Origin: Verrucomicrobiota bacterium
Lineage (GTDB): Bacteria > Verrucomicrobiota > Verrucomicrobiia > Chthoniobacterales > UBA10450
Assembly (NCBI GenBank): GCA_003219695.1
Contig: QHQA01000017.1
Coordinates: 1-40,952, forward strand
Length of the DNA stretch: 40,952 nt
Direction: 5' to 3'
The notes under the pieces were generated by a model. The model was not told the origin of the DNA. It searched no databases and worked only from the letters and a program-made list of their open reading frames with translations. This document shows, in pieces, positions 14,801-23,356 of this stretch (positions within the stretch are counted from its first letter, which is position 1; each line of letters starts with the position of its first letter). The position numbers were made by a program, and so were the translations under genes.

Positions 14801-16096
14801 GTGATCGACCGTTATTCCCGGCCCGAGATGAGCAAAATCTGGTCGGACCAACGCAAATTCGAGATCTGGCTGGAAATTGAAGTGCTCGCCTGCGAGGCGA
14901 TGGCAGAACTTTGCCAGATTCCAAAGGAGGATGCTGCTGAAATTCGCAAACACGCGCGCTTTTCGATTCCAAGAATTCTGGAAATTGAAAAGCGAACGAA
15001 TCACGACGTGATCGCTTTTCTGGAAAACGTCGCCGAATCAGTCGGACCGGCGTCGCGCTGGATTCATCAAGGGTTGACCTCATCGGACATTTTAGATACG
15101 ACGCTCGCGGTCCAACTAAACGAGTCGTGTAGAATTCTGCTCGATGATCTCCAGGCGCTCCGCGAGGTGATCGCGGAGGAGGCACGCCGATACAAGATGA
15201 CGCCGATGATTGGGCGCAGCCACGGCGTGCACGCCGAGCCAATCACGTTCGGGCTAAAGCTCGCCCTCATGTATGAGGAGTTCGGGCGCGCGGAAGAACG
15301 GCTCACGCAGACGCGCGAGCGCATCCGTGTCGGCAAAATCAGCGGAGCGGTTGGCACGCACGCGCACGTCGATCCAAAAATCGAGCGCGTGGTTTGCGAG
15401 AAGCTCGGATTAAAACCGGCGACGCTCTCAACGCAGATCGTGCAGCGCGATCGGCACGCGGAATTTATGACGACTCTCGCTGTGATCGCCTCCAGCATCG
15501 ATCATTGGGCAACCGAGTTTCGGCACCTACAGCGCACCGAAGTTCTCGAAGTGGAAGAATTTTTTGGCGAAGGGCAAAAGGGCAGTTCGGCCATGCCGCA
15601 CAAGCGCAATCCAATTACCAACGAGCGCTTGAGTGGGTTGGCGCGAGTCATTCGGGGTAACGCGGTCGTTGCACTGGAGAACGTGGCGCTCTGGCACGAG
15701 CGCGACATCAGTCACTCGAGCGCCGAGCGCATCATTCTGCCAGACTCATGCATTTTGCTCGATTACATGCTGGCGAAATTGCGGGACCTCATCGAAAAGT
15801 TACAAGTCTATCCGGAGCGCATGGCGCAAAATCTCGCCCTGACGAAAGGCCTGTATTTCAGTCAATCGATCCTGCTCGCACTTACGCGCGCAGGCGCGGA
15901 GCGAAAGAGTGCGTATGAAGCGGTGCAACGCGCAGCGATGAGAACTTGGAAAGGCGAGGGGACATTCGCAGAGAACGTCAAGCGCGAACCGGGAATCACG
16001 GCAAAGCTCTCCGCAGCAGAAATCGATCGGCTTTGCTCACTCGATATTCATCTCAAACATGTCGATGCGACCTTCAAAGCGCTTGGTCTGGATTGA
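14801..16096 (+). CDS. purB: Adenylosuccinate lyase
   Basis: 431 residues, normal for bacterial PurB. The start is GTG at 14801 (MIDRYSRPEMSKIWSDQRKF, the conserved N-terminus). The fumarase/aspartase superfamily regions are complete: TSSDILDT at 93-100, the GRSHGVHAEP block with catalytic His 141, and the signature loop GSSAMPHKRNP at 261-271 with the catalytic Ser. The enzyme removes fumarate from adenylosuccinate (AMP branch) and from SAICAR (de novo purine synthesis). It is not in a purine operon here; purE lies about 7 kb away. A frameshifted NTF2-like gene begins right after it. Confidence 0.95.
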   Translation: MIDRYSRPEMSKIWSDQRKFEIWLEIEVLACEAMAELCQIPKEDAAEIRKHARFSIPRILEIEKRTNHDVIAFLENVAESVGPASRWIHQGLTSSDILDTTLAVQLNESCRILLDDLQALREVIAEEARRYKMTPMIGRSHGVHAEPITFGLKLALMYEEFGRAEERLTQTRERIRVGKISGAVGTHAHVDPKIERVVCEKLGLKPATLSTQIVQRDRHAEFMTTLAVIASSIDHWATEFRHLQRTEVLEVEEFFGEGQKGSSAMPHKRNPITNERLSGLARVIRGNAVVALENVALWHERDISHSSAERIILPDSCILLDYMLAKLRDLIEKLQVYPERMAQNLALTKGLYFSQSILLALTRAGAERKSAYEAVQRAAMRTWKGEGTFAENVKREPGITAKLSAAEIDRLCSLDIHLKHVDATFKALGLD

Positions 16097-16112
16097 CTCA
16101 GCCTCCAGAATA

Positions 16113-16545
16113 TCGTTGTGCTGCATTGTTTCGGGGCTTTGCAGCGTCTTTTGTCAGTGCACACAGAATTACGGTCAGAGGGAAGCCGAGCGCTACATTA
16201 TTGAGAGCGAGCGGCAGTGGGCTGAGTCAGTCGCCAGCGGCGACACAGCGGTGATTCAACGTATCCTTGCCGATGACTTCGTCGGCGTCGATCCCAAAGG
16301 CCGGCACTAAGTCCGAAATGATCTCCGACACGCGGAACGCTCCAAAATATTTCGCGTCGAATCGCCTCAATGACGTCAAGGTGAGGTTCTACCGCGGCAC
16401 AGCAGTTGCACAAGGAAACGAATCCTGGCAACGGCACAACGGCGAACGTGGACGATTCGTTTGGACCGATACATGGATTCGGCGTAACGGGCGCTGGCAA
16501 ATCGTGGCAGCCGAGGACCTGATCGCGCCTGAATCCGCTCGCTGA
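16113..16545 (+). pseudogene. NTF2-like / DUF4440 protein, frameshifted
   Basis: Two overlapping frames carry one SnoaL/DUF4440-type domain. Frame one ends with ERQWAESVASGDTAVIQRIL then ADDFVGVDPKGRH and a stop at 16308-16310. The following frame (open from 16267) continues with SEMISDTRNAPKYFASNRLN, VKVRFYRGTAVAQGNESW and FVWTDTWIRRNGRWQIVAAE. Joining them needs a two-base insertion or one-base deletion near 16308. The upstream end is hydrophobic and Cys-rich (CCIVSGLCSVFCQC), possibly a signal or lipoprotein peptide starting at TTG 16113. Family members are small cone-shaped proteins with diverse or unknown roles. Probably a decayed gene; sequencing error is possible. Confidence 0.7.
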
Positions 16546-16555
16546 TCAGTAATCG

Positions 16556-17809
16556 TTATTCGTATCGCAGCGCTTCGATCGGATCGAGATTGGCAGCCCG
16601 GTACGCTGGGTACAGGCCGAAACCGATACCGATAGCCGAGCAGACAAGAAGCCCGGCAATGGCCCAGCCGAATGGGAAGATAACGTCCACCTTCAGCCAA
16701 ACCGCGAGCAAGTCGCCGGCAATGATTCCAAGAACGATTCCCAGGATTCCGCCAGTCTCGGAGATAAGTACTGCTTCGGAAAGAAACTGGCGTAGAACAT
16801 CCCGACTGCGAGCGCCGATTGATTTGCGCACGCCGATTTCCTTGGTGCGCTCGGTGACGCTTACGAGCATGATGTTCATGATGCCGATGCCTGCCGCGAT
16901 CAGAGCGATCGCGCTGACGACGAACGCGCCGATTCGAACGATCCCGGCAACAGACGCGAACGCGCTCTTTAGTGAGTCGTTTGAATAGATCTCAAAATCG
17001 TTTTCCTGATCAGCGCGCACACCGCGCGCAATGCGCATGGCGCTGATGCCTTTGTCCAGCGTGCGATTGTAAGTCTCAGCGGAAAACGCTTGCGTCGCGA
17101 TATTCACGGTGCGTTTCGCTTCGCCGTAGTCCTCAAAGAACCGCGTGATCGGCATGATGCAAATGTCGTCCTGGCTTTGGCCAAAGGAGGTCCCTTTTTC
17201 CGCGAGCACGCCCACGATCGTGTAAGTGTGGCCGCTTAGTCGGATCACTTTGCCGATCGGCGTTTGGCGCGGAAACAATCGTTTCTCGATTATTTTTCCG
17301 ACGACAATCACCCGGCGCGCAAGTTCGACATCTTCATCGTTCAAGTTGCGGCCGTATCCGAGCGTGTAAGCGTTCGCGGTCAGAAAACTTCGGTTCGTCC
17401 CGACGATGAGGAGGCTTGGCGTCGTCTTCACGCCGTTGTAAACCGCCTGGCCTTTTACTTCGTAGCCAAAACTTTTGAGACAAATCTCGCGCGCTTCTCC
17501 TTCCATTAACTTGTAGTAATGCAGTGCCTCGCGATAGGTGATGTTGCGGCGGTTCTGATATTTTTTCTTGATCTCACCGCTGACGTTCACGTTGGGCGGA
17601 TATTTACCGAACTGAAAAATGTTCGCGCCGAGAAAACTGATGCCGTTTTCGATCGATGATTGCAGCGCGCCGATGGCGGTCATTACCGAGATCACCGAGA
17701 AAACACCGATGGTGATCCCAACCATTGTCAGGGCGGCGCGCAGTTTGTTCGCGCTCAGTGACGCCAGGGCCATTTTTATGATTTCAGCGAACAACATGGC
17801 TAAAGGCAA
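16556..17809 (-). CDS. MacB-like ABC transporter permease (FtsX family)
   Basis: 417 residues with the MacB/FtsX topology. One N-terminal helix (about 25-50, ALTMVGITIGVFSVISVMTA) is followed by a large periplasmic MacB_PCD domain (about 51-285), then three C-terminal helices with the conserved GIGIMNIMLVSVTERTKEIG and VRKSIGARSRDVLRQFL motifs and a terminal PAYRAANLDPIEALRYE. MacB-type permeases do mechanotransmission: they couple cytoplasmic ATP hydrolysis to periplasmic substrate expulsion via an adaptor. It is the last gene of the four-gene minus-strand efflux operon. ATG 17797 is an alternative start. Confidence 0.9.
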   Translation of the reverse strand: MPLAMLFAEIIKMALASLSANKLRAALTMVGITIGVFSVISVMTAIGALQSSIENGISFLGANIFQFGKYPPNVNVSGEIKKKYQNRRNITYREALHYYKLMEGEAREICLKSFGYEVKGQAVYNGVKTTPSLLIVGTNRSFLTANAYTLGYGRNLNDEDVELARRVIVVGKIIEKRLFPRQTPIGKVIRLSGHTYTIVGVLAEKGTSFGQSQDDICIMPITRFFEDYGEAKRTVNIATQAFSAETYNRTLDKGISAMRIARGVRADQENDFEIYSNDSLKSAFASVAGIVRIGAFVVSAIALIAAGIGIMNIMLVSVTERTKEIGVRKSIGARSRDVLRQFLSEAVLISETGGILGIVLGIIAGDLLAVWLKVDVIFPFGWAIAGLLVCSAIGIGFGLYPAYRAANLDPIEALRYE

Positions 17810-17937
17810 AATGACGAATGACGAATGACGAACGAATGACGAAGCCCGAATATTTGTAGGGTGTTTCTGCGAAACGCCACGGCGTCTGACACAGACGCCC
17901 TACAATTTCCTTGTTTGAAATCTCCTTCGTCATTTTG
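17807..17937. repeat. Inverted-repeat-bounded element between two permease genes
   Basis: The outer arms CAAAATGACGAA (17807-17818) and TTCGTCATTTTG (17926-17937) are perfect 12-bp inverted repeats. The left arm continues as about four copies of ATGACGA. Inside is a palindrome at 17854-17905, starting TTGTAGGGTGTTTC and ending GACGCCCTACAA. The element fills the entire intergenic space, and its ends reach the stop of the upstream permease gene and the start of the downstream one. Confidence 0.8.
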
Positions 17938-19188
17938 TCACTCGTAACGAAGCGCCGCTACTGGATCGAGGCGCGACGCTGTCCAGGCGGGCGCGAAGCC
18001 TGAGAACAAGCCCGTCAGGATCGAGACGGCCATGCTTACCACCACAAGGCCGAGGGAGAAATGGATCGGGAAAGATGGGAACGCCTTGCCTATGCCGGCG
18101 CACATTGCGTAGGCAAACGTCAGTCCGATGAATCCGCCGAGAAGACACAGCGCAGTGGATTCGATCAGGAATTGAAGAAGGATCGTGCGCCGGCGCGCGC
18201 CCAGCGCCTTTCGCGTCCCAATTTCACGGGTGCGCTCCTTCACGCTCACAAAGGTGATGTTCATAATACCGATCGCGCCGACGAAAAGCGAAAGCCCGGT
18301 AACGAAAAGACCGGCGATCGCGATCGAGTTCTTGATGGGGTCCAGCGTACTTTTGAGCGCCTGTTGTTCGTTGATACTGAAGTCGTCTTTTTTCTCGGGC
18401 GCCAACCCGCGGACGCGCCGCATAATTCCGGTAAGCTCGTCTCGCGCTTCGGCCAACCTGGTTTTGTCCTTCAGTTTTACCAGGATGTCCGAGTCGCTTT
18501 TGGCGCTGAAATATTTTTGAAACGCCGGCAGCGGCATTACGACAATCGAGTCGAGGCTAAACAGTCCGAGAAATGTCCCTTGCCTTGAGATCACGCCGAT
18601 CACCTTGAATGGTTGCCCGTTGATCAGCACCGATTTGTCGATCGGGCGCTCGGAAGGAAACAAGGCATCGGCCACGTCGTAACCGATCACGCAGACGTTC
18701 GCGCCCGCGCGAGATTCGAGTTCGTTGAAAAAGCGACCTTCTTGGAAATCGAACGTGGAAGTGATGATATAATCGGAGACCGTGCCTCTGATCAGGACGT
18801 TGCTGACTTCGCTGTCCGCATATTTCACGCTGCGGAGCAGGCTCGAAGTCGGCACCGCCACGACGAGATTGGAGTTCGGTGTTGCAGAGATGATGCGGTT
18901 AATCGGCTCGGCGTATTCCGTCTTGATCTTTTTGCGGTCGCGATAATTCCACCAGTCATCTACCGGTTTCCACGGCCATTGCGAAACGTAAAGCACATCG
19001 TCGCCGAAGATGGCCATGCTCTTGTCGAACCCAACCTGGATTCCGGCGATGGCGGTGCCCATGAGTGTCACGGCGACAATTCCGATGATGACTCCAAGCG
19101 CGGTGAGCGTGGAGCGCGTTTTGTTCGAACGCATCTGCGCTACCGCAATTTTCCAGCTTTCGCTTAACTCGTAGGTGAAACGTTTCAT
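17938..19188 (-). CDS. MacB-like ABC transporter permease (FtsX family)
   Basis: 416 residues from MKRFTYELSESWKIAVAQMR. An upstream in-frame ATG at 19287 lies inside a BIME-like repeat and is rejected. It has the same layout as its neighbour: first helix in TALGVIIGIVAVTLMGTAI, periplasmic domain to about residue 285, then three helices with GAIGIMNITFVSVKERTREI and TRKALGARRRTILLQFL. The terminal PAWTASRLDPVAALRYE parallels the other permease, so the two are homologous and may form a heterodimer. It has a long periplasmic loop containing WPWKPVDDWWNYRDRKKI. Co-operonic with the ATPase and MacA-like adaptor. Confidence 0.9.
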   Translation of the reverse strand: MKRFTYELSESWKIAVAQMRSNKTRSTLTALGVIIGIVAVTLMGTAIAGIQVGFDKSMAIFGDDVLYVSQWPWKPVDDWWNYRDRKKIKTEYAEPINRIISATPNSNLVVAVPTSSLLRSVKYADSEVSNVLIRGTVSDYIITSTFDFQEGRFFNELESRAGANVCVIGYDVADALFPSERPIDKSVLINGQPFKVIGVISRQGTFLGLFSLDSIVVMPLPAFQKYFSAKSDSDILVKLKDKTRLAEARDELTGIMRRVRGLAPEKKDDFSINEQQALKSTLDPIKNSIAIAGLFVTGLSLFVGAIGIMNITFVSVKERTREIGTRKALGARRRTILLQFLIESTALCLLGGFIGLTFAYAMCAGIGKAFPSFPIHFSLGLVVVSMAVSILTGLFSGFAPAWTASRLDPVAALRYE

Positions 19189-19197
19189 TCCTGGATT

Positions 19198-19334
19198 CTG
19201 GGGAGCACAGGCAGCTTGCCTGTCGTTCGCGGCAGCTTGCCGCGAACACCCACTGGGATTGCAGAAGCGCCCGACGTAAAGATGCATTCGGCAAAGCTGC
19301 CGAATGCTACAGGCTGGCAGCCTGTGCTCCCCAG
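19198..19334. repeat. BIME-like composite hairpin
   Basis: The outer arms CTGGGGAGCACAGGC (19198-19212) and GCCTGTGCTCCCCAG (19320-19334) are perfect 15-bp inverted repeats. Inside are hairpins TTCGCGGCAGCTTGCCGCGAA (19226-19246) and GCATTCGGCAAAGCTGCCGAATGC (19284-19307). Located between the ATPase and permease genes of the MacAB-like operon; the transcript would fold strongly here and could modulate the ratio of subunits. Confidence 0.88.
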
Positions 19335-19376
19335 AAAGGGAATCTCGCGTCGAAGTCTCATGATGATTCGTTGTTG

Positions 19377-20120
19377 CTAGCTCGCAGCGGCCGCTTCGAA
19401 CTCGCGTGCCACAGCGCCGTCATCGCTTTCGATGAAACCATCGCGCAGATGCACCGTGCGCCGCGCGTGACGCGCGATATCGGCTTCGTGCGTGACGAGG
19501 ATAATCGTGTGCCCGCGCCGATAGAGACTTTCGAAGAGCGCCATGATTTCCTCGCCGGTCTTGGAATCAAGATTGCCCGTCGGCTCATCGGCGAGAATGA
19601 TTGATGGATCGTTTACCAGTGCGCGCGCAATCGCCACGCGCTGGCGCTGCCCGCCGGAAAGCTCGTTTGGTTTGTGATGCAATCGGTCGCCGAGTCCCAC
19701 GTCCTGCAACACGCGTGCAGCGCGCTCCCGCCGCGTTTCCGAGTCGATCCCAGCATAAACAAGCGGAAGCTCGACGTTGCGAAGGCTGTCAGCGCGCGGA
19801 AGAAGATTAAATGTTTGAAAAACAAATCCGATCTCGCGATTACGAATCGCCGCCAGTTCATCGTCGTTCATCGCGGAAACGTCGCGACCGTTGAATTCGT
19901 AGCGTCCGGAAGTCGGCGTATCGAGGCAGCCAAGCATGTTCATCAAGGTCGATTTACCGCTTCCGCTGGGACCCATTATGGCGATGTATTCGTTGCTGCG
20001 AATTTGCAGCGACACCCCGCGCAGTGCGTGAACGATTTCTTCGCCCATCACGTAATCCTTCGTGATGTTCTCAATGTCGATTAGGATGGGACCGATTGGG
20101 CGAATCTGATTCGAGTTCAT
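19377..20120 (-). CDS. MacB-like ABC transporter ATP-binding protein
   Basis: 247 residues from [20 protein letters not shown]; a longer ORF start at 20174 runs into a repeat and is rejected. Walker A is GPSGSGKST at 50-58, the Q-loop is FQTFNLLP, the signature LSGGQRQRV is at 154-162, Walker B is [13 protein letters not shown] at 174-186, and the switch His is 211. [11 protein letters not shown] is characteristic of the MacB/LolD/FtsE type. It energises the two FtsX-like permeases downstream. The C-terminal tail (FEAAAAS) is short, so the ATPase is separate rather than fused as in E. coli MacB. Confidence 0.93.
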   Translation of the reverse strand: MNSNQIRPIGPILIDIENITKDYVMGEEIVHALRGVSLQIRSNEYIAIMGPSGSGKSTLMNMLGCLDTPTSGRYEFNGRDVSAMNDDELAAIRNREIGFVFQTFNLLPRADSLRNVELPLVYAGIDSETRRERAARVLQDVGLGDRLHHKPNELSGGQRQRVAIARALVNDPSIILADEPTGNLDSKTGEEIMALFESLYRRGHTIILVTHEADIARHARRTVHLRDGFIESDDGAVAREFEAAAAS

Positions 20121-20137
20121 TGTGTTCGCGTTTGAGC

Positions 20138-20189
20138 TGTAGCCGCCGCCCTGTGGGCGACGCGCGCCTCGCATAGCGAGGCGGCTACA
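20138..20189. repeat. Palindromic element, TGTAGCCGC family
   Basis: TGTAGCCGCC (20138-20147) pairs with GGCGGCTACA (20180-20189), with an inner stem GCCTCGCATAGCGAGGC. It lies between the adaptor and ATPase genes. Its left half, TGTAGCCGC then GCCCTGTGGGC, is shared with the palindrome embedded in queG at 22445-22469. Confidence 0.85.
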
Positions 20190-20193
20190 GGTG

Positions 20194-21555
20194 CTACTTC
20201 GTCGCTTCCTTGTCGTAACTGACCTTCGCGCCTTCCTTTAATTTCCGGCTGATGGCGCTGTAACTGCCTGAGATCACTTCGTCGCCGGGTTGGATGCCGC
20301 TTTTGATTTCCATGTAGGAATCGTCGGCAATACCGGTCGTCACTTTCACTATGTGCGCCTTGTTGCCGTTCTTGACGAACACGACTTTGGCCAGCTTTTC
20401 GCGTTCCTCTTTCTGGGCCTGTTTTTCCAGACGCTCATTGCTAAGCTCTGCTTTGTTATCGCCTTTGTCGCGCGCCGCGACCTTTTGCTTTTGTTTTTCG
20501 ATTTCCTCCGGACTCAAGTTGCTGTCGCCGGTGCGAATGGTGACGCTTTGCATCGGCACCGCAACTGCGTCTTTGACCATATTGGTTTCGATGTCCGCTG
20601 TGCAGCTTAGCCCGGGACGGAGCGCGACATCGTGATCGTCAATGCGAATTTTGACTTCGAAATTCGTGACTTCCTCCTGCGTGCCAGCGCCCGTCGTCTT
20701 CCCGGTGTTTGCGATTTGTTGCACGACGCCTTTGAATTTGCGATCGCCGTACGCGTCGATTTTGATGTTGGCTTTGTCGCCAAGCTTCACGTTAACCACA
20801 TCGTTTTCGTTCACATCGACCACGGCCTGCATTTGAGTGAGGTCAGCCACCCGCATCACTTCGGTCCCGGCGAATTGATTGGTGGCAACGAGGCGTTCGC
20901 CCAGTTTGCTGTTCAAAATCGTGATCGTTCCGTCCATTGGCGAATAGATCGTTGTTTTGGAAAGCTGATCGCGCGCCTGGCTTGACGCGGCTTGCGCGCG
21001 TTCGATTTCGTGGAGCGAGCTTTCGTAAGTGTTCTTCGCGACGTCGGAAGCTGCTTCGGCTGCGTTGTATTCCTGCACTGAGATCAGCTTTTTGTTGAAC
21101 AAGTCCTCGGCACGATTGAAGTCTTGTTCGGTCTTCAGCATCGTCGCTTTTTGTTGAAGATTCGTGGCCTTCGCTGCGCTGATCGCAGCTTCCTGCTGTT
21201 CGAGCAGCGCCTTGTAGGAATCGGGTTTAATCTTCACCAGCAGATCGCCTTTCTTGACCCGCATTCCATCCTCAACCGGTAGCTCAATAATTTCTCCGGC
21301 GACTTCCGGTGAAATTTTGACTTCAGTTTCAGGTTGGATTTTTCCGGTGGCTGAAACGGTCTGCAGGATGGTTCTGCGAACGGCTTTCTCGGTCGTCACC
21401 GGGATTGGCTTTTCGCGCTTGCCAGCGATGATCAAGCCGACGATCAAAAGCAGCGCTGCGCCAGCGCAGCCAAAAATGATCATGCGCCTGCGACGCAGCC
21501 GTTGCTTCTTCGCGGCGTCACGGGCAAGTGGGGGAGTGGTCACGGCTTGATGCAT
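20194..21555 (-). CDS. MacA/HlyD-like periplasmic adaptor of efflux transporter
   Basis: 453 residues. One N-terminal membrane anchor (about 25-45, [20 protein letters not shown]) is followed by a biotinyl-lipoyl-like half ([39 protein letters not shown]) and an alpha-helical hairpin (about 115-195). Then come the second lipoyl half ([20 protein letters not shown]), beta-barrel and membrane-proximal domains. A charged insert ([20 protein letters not shown]) sits near 355-390. The protein bridges the inner-membrane MacB-like complex to an outer-membrane channel. It is the first gene of the efflux operon, in the order adaptor, ATPase, permease, permease, each gap holding a palindromic element. 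Substrate unknown (macrolides, lipopeptides or siderophores in known relatives). No TolC gene is nearby. Confidence 0.9.
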   Translation of the reverse strand: MHQAVTTPPLARDAAKKQRLRRRRMIIFGCAGAALLLIVGLIIAGKREKPIPVTTEKAVRRTILQTVSATGKIQPETEVKISPEVAGEIIELPVEDGMRVKKGDLLVKIKPDSYKALLEQQEAAISAAKATNLQQKATMLKTEQDFNRAEDLFNKKLISVQEYNAAEAASDVAKNTYESSLHEIERAQAASSQARDQLSKTTIYSPMDGTITILNSKLGERLVATNQFAGTEVMRVADLTQMQAVVDVNENDVVNVKLGDKANIKIDAYGDRKFKGVVQQIANTGKTTGAGTQEEVTNFEVKIRIDDHDVALRPGLSCTADIETNMVKDAVAVPMQSVTIRTGDSNLSPEEIEKQKQKVAARDKGDNKAELSNERLEKQAQKEEREKLAKVVFVKNGNKAHIVKVTTGIADDSYMEIKSGIQPGDEVISGSYSAISRKLKEGAKVSYDKEATK

Positions 21556-21658
21556 GGCATTCGCTTGGTGGGACTGAAATTAGCTCTTTTTAGACTTTCG
21601 CAAAACGCACCCGTTCATATACACCGACAATGAGATGCACCGAGCGCTGCGTTTGGAT

Positions 21659-22723
21659 TCAACAAACCTCGGCCTGCGCGTATTGGTCACGAATCCGTTG
21701 AATCGCCCACGCCGCGTGCTCCGCGATCAGCGGTTCAGGATCGGCTGAGGCGCGTTCGAGCGCGGGAATGTCGGAGATGTCGCCTGCGTTACCCAGGGCC
21801 ACACACACGTTGCGCAGAAAACCGCGGCGCTTGATCCGTTTGATCGGGGAATTTTTGAAAAGCGCGCGAAACTCTGCGTCGTTCAGCTCTAGATATTCCC
21901 GCAACGACGTCCCCATGGTTGCTCGACGGGCTGAGAAAGCCGTCTCATGGGAAACTTGAGCGAACCGGTTCCAAGGGCAGACATCCAAGCAATCATCGCA
22001 GCCGAAAATCCGATCCCCGATCAGTGGGCGAAGCTCCAGTGGAATGGAGCCTTTCAACTCGATGGTCAGATAAGAAATACAGCGGCGCGCGTCGAGCCGA
22101 TGCGGAGCTGTGATCGCGCCGGTCGGGCACGCTTTGATGCAACGCTCGCACGTGCCGCAGCGATCGGGGACTGGCTGATCCGGCGGCAATTCCAGCGTCG
22201 TCAAAACCTCGGCCAGAAAGAACCACGTCCCAAGCCGTTCATCGATTAACATGGTATTCTTGCCGTGCCACCCCGCTCCGGCCTGCGCCGCATGGTCGCG
22301 TTCCAGAATTGGTCCCGTATCGACATAACATTTTTGCTGTCCGCCGAAGTCACGAAGGAACTTGTCGATGTTCTCAAGCTTCGCCTCGACTATATCGTGA
22401 TAGTCGTCCCCCCACGCATATCGTGCGATCCGTCCCGTCTTTCCTGTAGCCGCGGCCCTGTGGGCCGCGTTCCCCTGAAAATAATTCAGCGCCAGCACAA
22501 TGATCGATCGCGTCCCTGGCAGAACCTGCTGCGGATCGCAACGCTTTTCTTCCCCGCGTCGCATATAGTGCATTTCGCCGTGCGCGCCTTCGCGCAACCA
22601 TTCGCGAAATTCGTTCGCGTGCGCGGGAGCCGTGCACGCAGCCACGCGACACGAATCGAAACCAATCTGTCGCGCAAAGGATACGAGCTGCGCCTTCAGT
22701 TCCGCTCCCGAAATCTGGGTCAT
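21659..22723 (-). CDS. queG: Epoxyqueuosine reductase
   Basis: 354 residues. The cobalamin-binding N-terminal region and catalytic Asp 135 (YVDTGPILER) are followed by two [4Fe-4S] ferredoxin-like motifs, C189-C192-C195-C199 (CGTCERCIKACPTGAI) and C242-C245-C249 (CDDCLDVCPWN), and a C-terminal HEAT-like repeat. The enzyme reduces epoxyqueuosine to queuosine in the tRNA wobble position. The segment at about residues 86-96 (AAHRAAATGKT) is encoded by a palindromic repeat inserted in frame, upstream of the conserved GRIARYAWGDDYHD. The start codon overlaps the aroK stop by 4 bp (ATGA), so the two are co-translated. No other queuosine gene is in the window. Confidence 0.95.
   Translation of the reverse strand: MTQISGAELKAQLVSFARQIGFDSCRVAACTAPAHANEFREWLREGAHGEMHYMRRGEEKRCDPQQVLPGTRSIIVLALNYFQGNAAHRAAATGKTGRIARYAWGDDYHDIVEAKLENIDKFLRDFGGQQKCYVDTGPILERDHAAQAGAGWHGKNTMLIDERLGTWFFLAEVLTTLELPPDQPVPDRCGTCERCIKACPTGAITAPHRLDARRCISYLTIELKGSIPLELRPLIGDRIFGCDDCLDVCPWNRFAQVSHETAFSARRATMGTSLREYLELNDAEFRALFKNSPIKRIKRRGFLRNVCVALGNAGDISDIPALERASADPEPLIAEHAAWAIQRIRDQYAQAEVC
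22445..22469. repeat. Palindromic element embedded in frame inside queG
   Basis: TGTAGCCGCGGCCCTGTGGG continues to a perfect stem, CGCGGCC against GGCCGCG, at 22451-22469. The same block, with one base different, is the left half of the intergenic element at 20138-20189. It encodes the Ala/Arg-rich segment before GRIARYAWGDD in QueG. Confidence 0.75.
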
Positions 22724-23280
22724 GGCGCTGTAGCCGGGATCGGCGATCCCGGTTGCGGATTAAGTCTTGCAATCTTACTCAAAATTGCCACGGCAACTTC
22801 TTCATCTGTAAGCACGGACGTATCGACGCGAAGATGCGCCATTTTCGCGTAGAGCGGCCGCCGCGCCTGTAGAATTTGCGCAAACGCTTTTCTTGGATTC
22901 TGACATTGCAACAGCGGTCGATTGCCGGAATGCAAGGCACGCTTGAAAAGCGTTTCTCGCTTCGCGTCCAGCCAAACTACCACGCCAAGGCGCTTTAAAA
23001 TGTCGATATTCTCTTCGCGCAGCACGATCCCGCCACCTGTAACAATGATTGCTTGTTCTGTTACTATCAGGCTGCGAAGTGCGTCTGTTTCCGCTTCACG
23101 GAATTTATCCTCGCCATGCTTGGCAAAAATTTGCGGAACCGGCAACCGAAGCTGCGAAACAACAATTTCGTCCGTGTCGTGTAAGGCGAGCTTTGTCCGC
23201 CGCGCAAGACAGCGACCAACGGATGATTTGCCTGCACCCGTCATCCCAATGAGAACGATCGATTTGGCGACGCTATTCAC
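22720..23280 (-). CDS. aroK: Shikimate kinase
   Basis: 186 residues. Walker A is GMTGAGKSS at 12-20, then HDTDEIV (Asp 37 for shikimate/Mg), FREAE with shikimate-binding Arg 61, TGGGIV at 81-86, and the lid region GNRPLLQ followed by RRPLYAKMAHLRVDTS. It phosphorylates shikimate at the 3-hydroxyl, the fifth step of the chorismate pathway. The frame ends in a Pro-rich tail and overlaps queG by 4 bp. It is divergent from purE, with a 76-bp shared promoter gap. No other aro gene is nearby. Confidence 0.93.
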   Translation of the reverse strand: MNSVAKSIVLIGMTGAGKSSVGRCLARRTKLALHDTDEIVVSQLRLPVPQIFAKHGEDKFREAETDALRSLIVTEQAIIVTGGGIVLREENIDILKRLGVVVWLDAKRETLFKRALHSGNRPLLQCQNPRKAFAQILQARRPLYAKMAHLRVDTSVLTDEEVAVAILSKIARLNPQPGSPIPATAP

Positions 23281-23356
23281 GTTCTAATATCTCACTAACG
23301 CCGGCTTGAGCCAGCTATGTGTTTGGCGTTTCACAGAAAATCTCTACAATTTGCCC

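Noticed and set aside
14655-15242. Long minus-strand frame opposite purB
   Set aside because: Shadow of purB; composition is Arg/Ser-rich and it ignores the conserved purB frame.
17807-17937. ATGACGA tandem copies as a CRISPR array
   Set aside because: Units are only about 7 bp with no spacers and no cas genes; it is part of an inverted-repeat element.
19189-19287. N-terminal extension of a MacB-like permease
   Set aside because: The extra 33 codons are the translated left part of a BIME-like palindrome; MKRFTYELSESWK at 19188 is the normal permease start.
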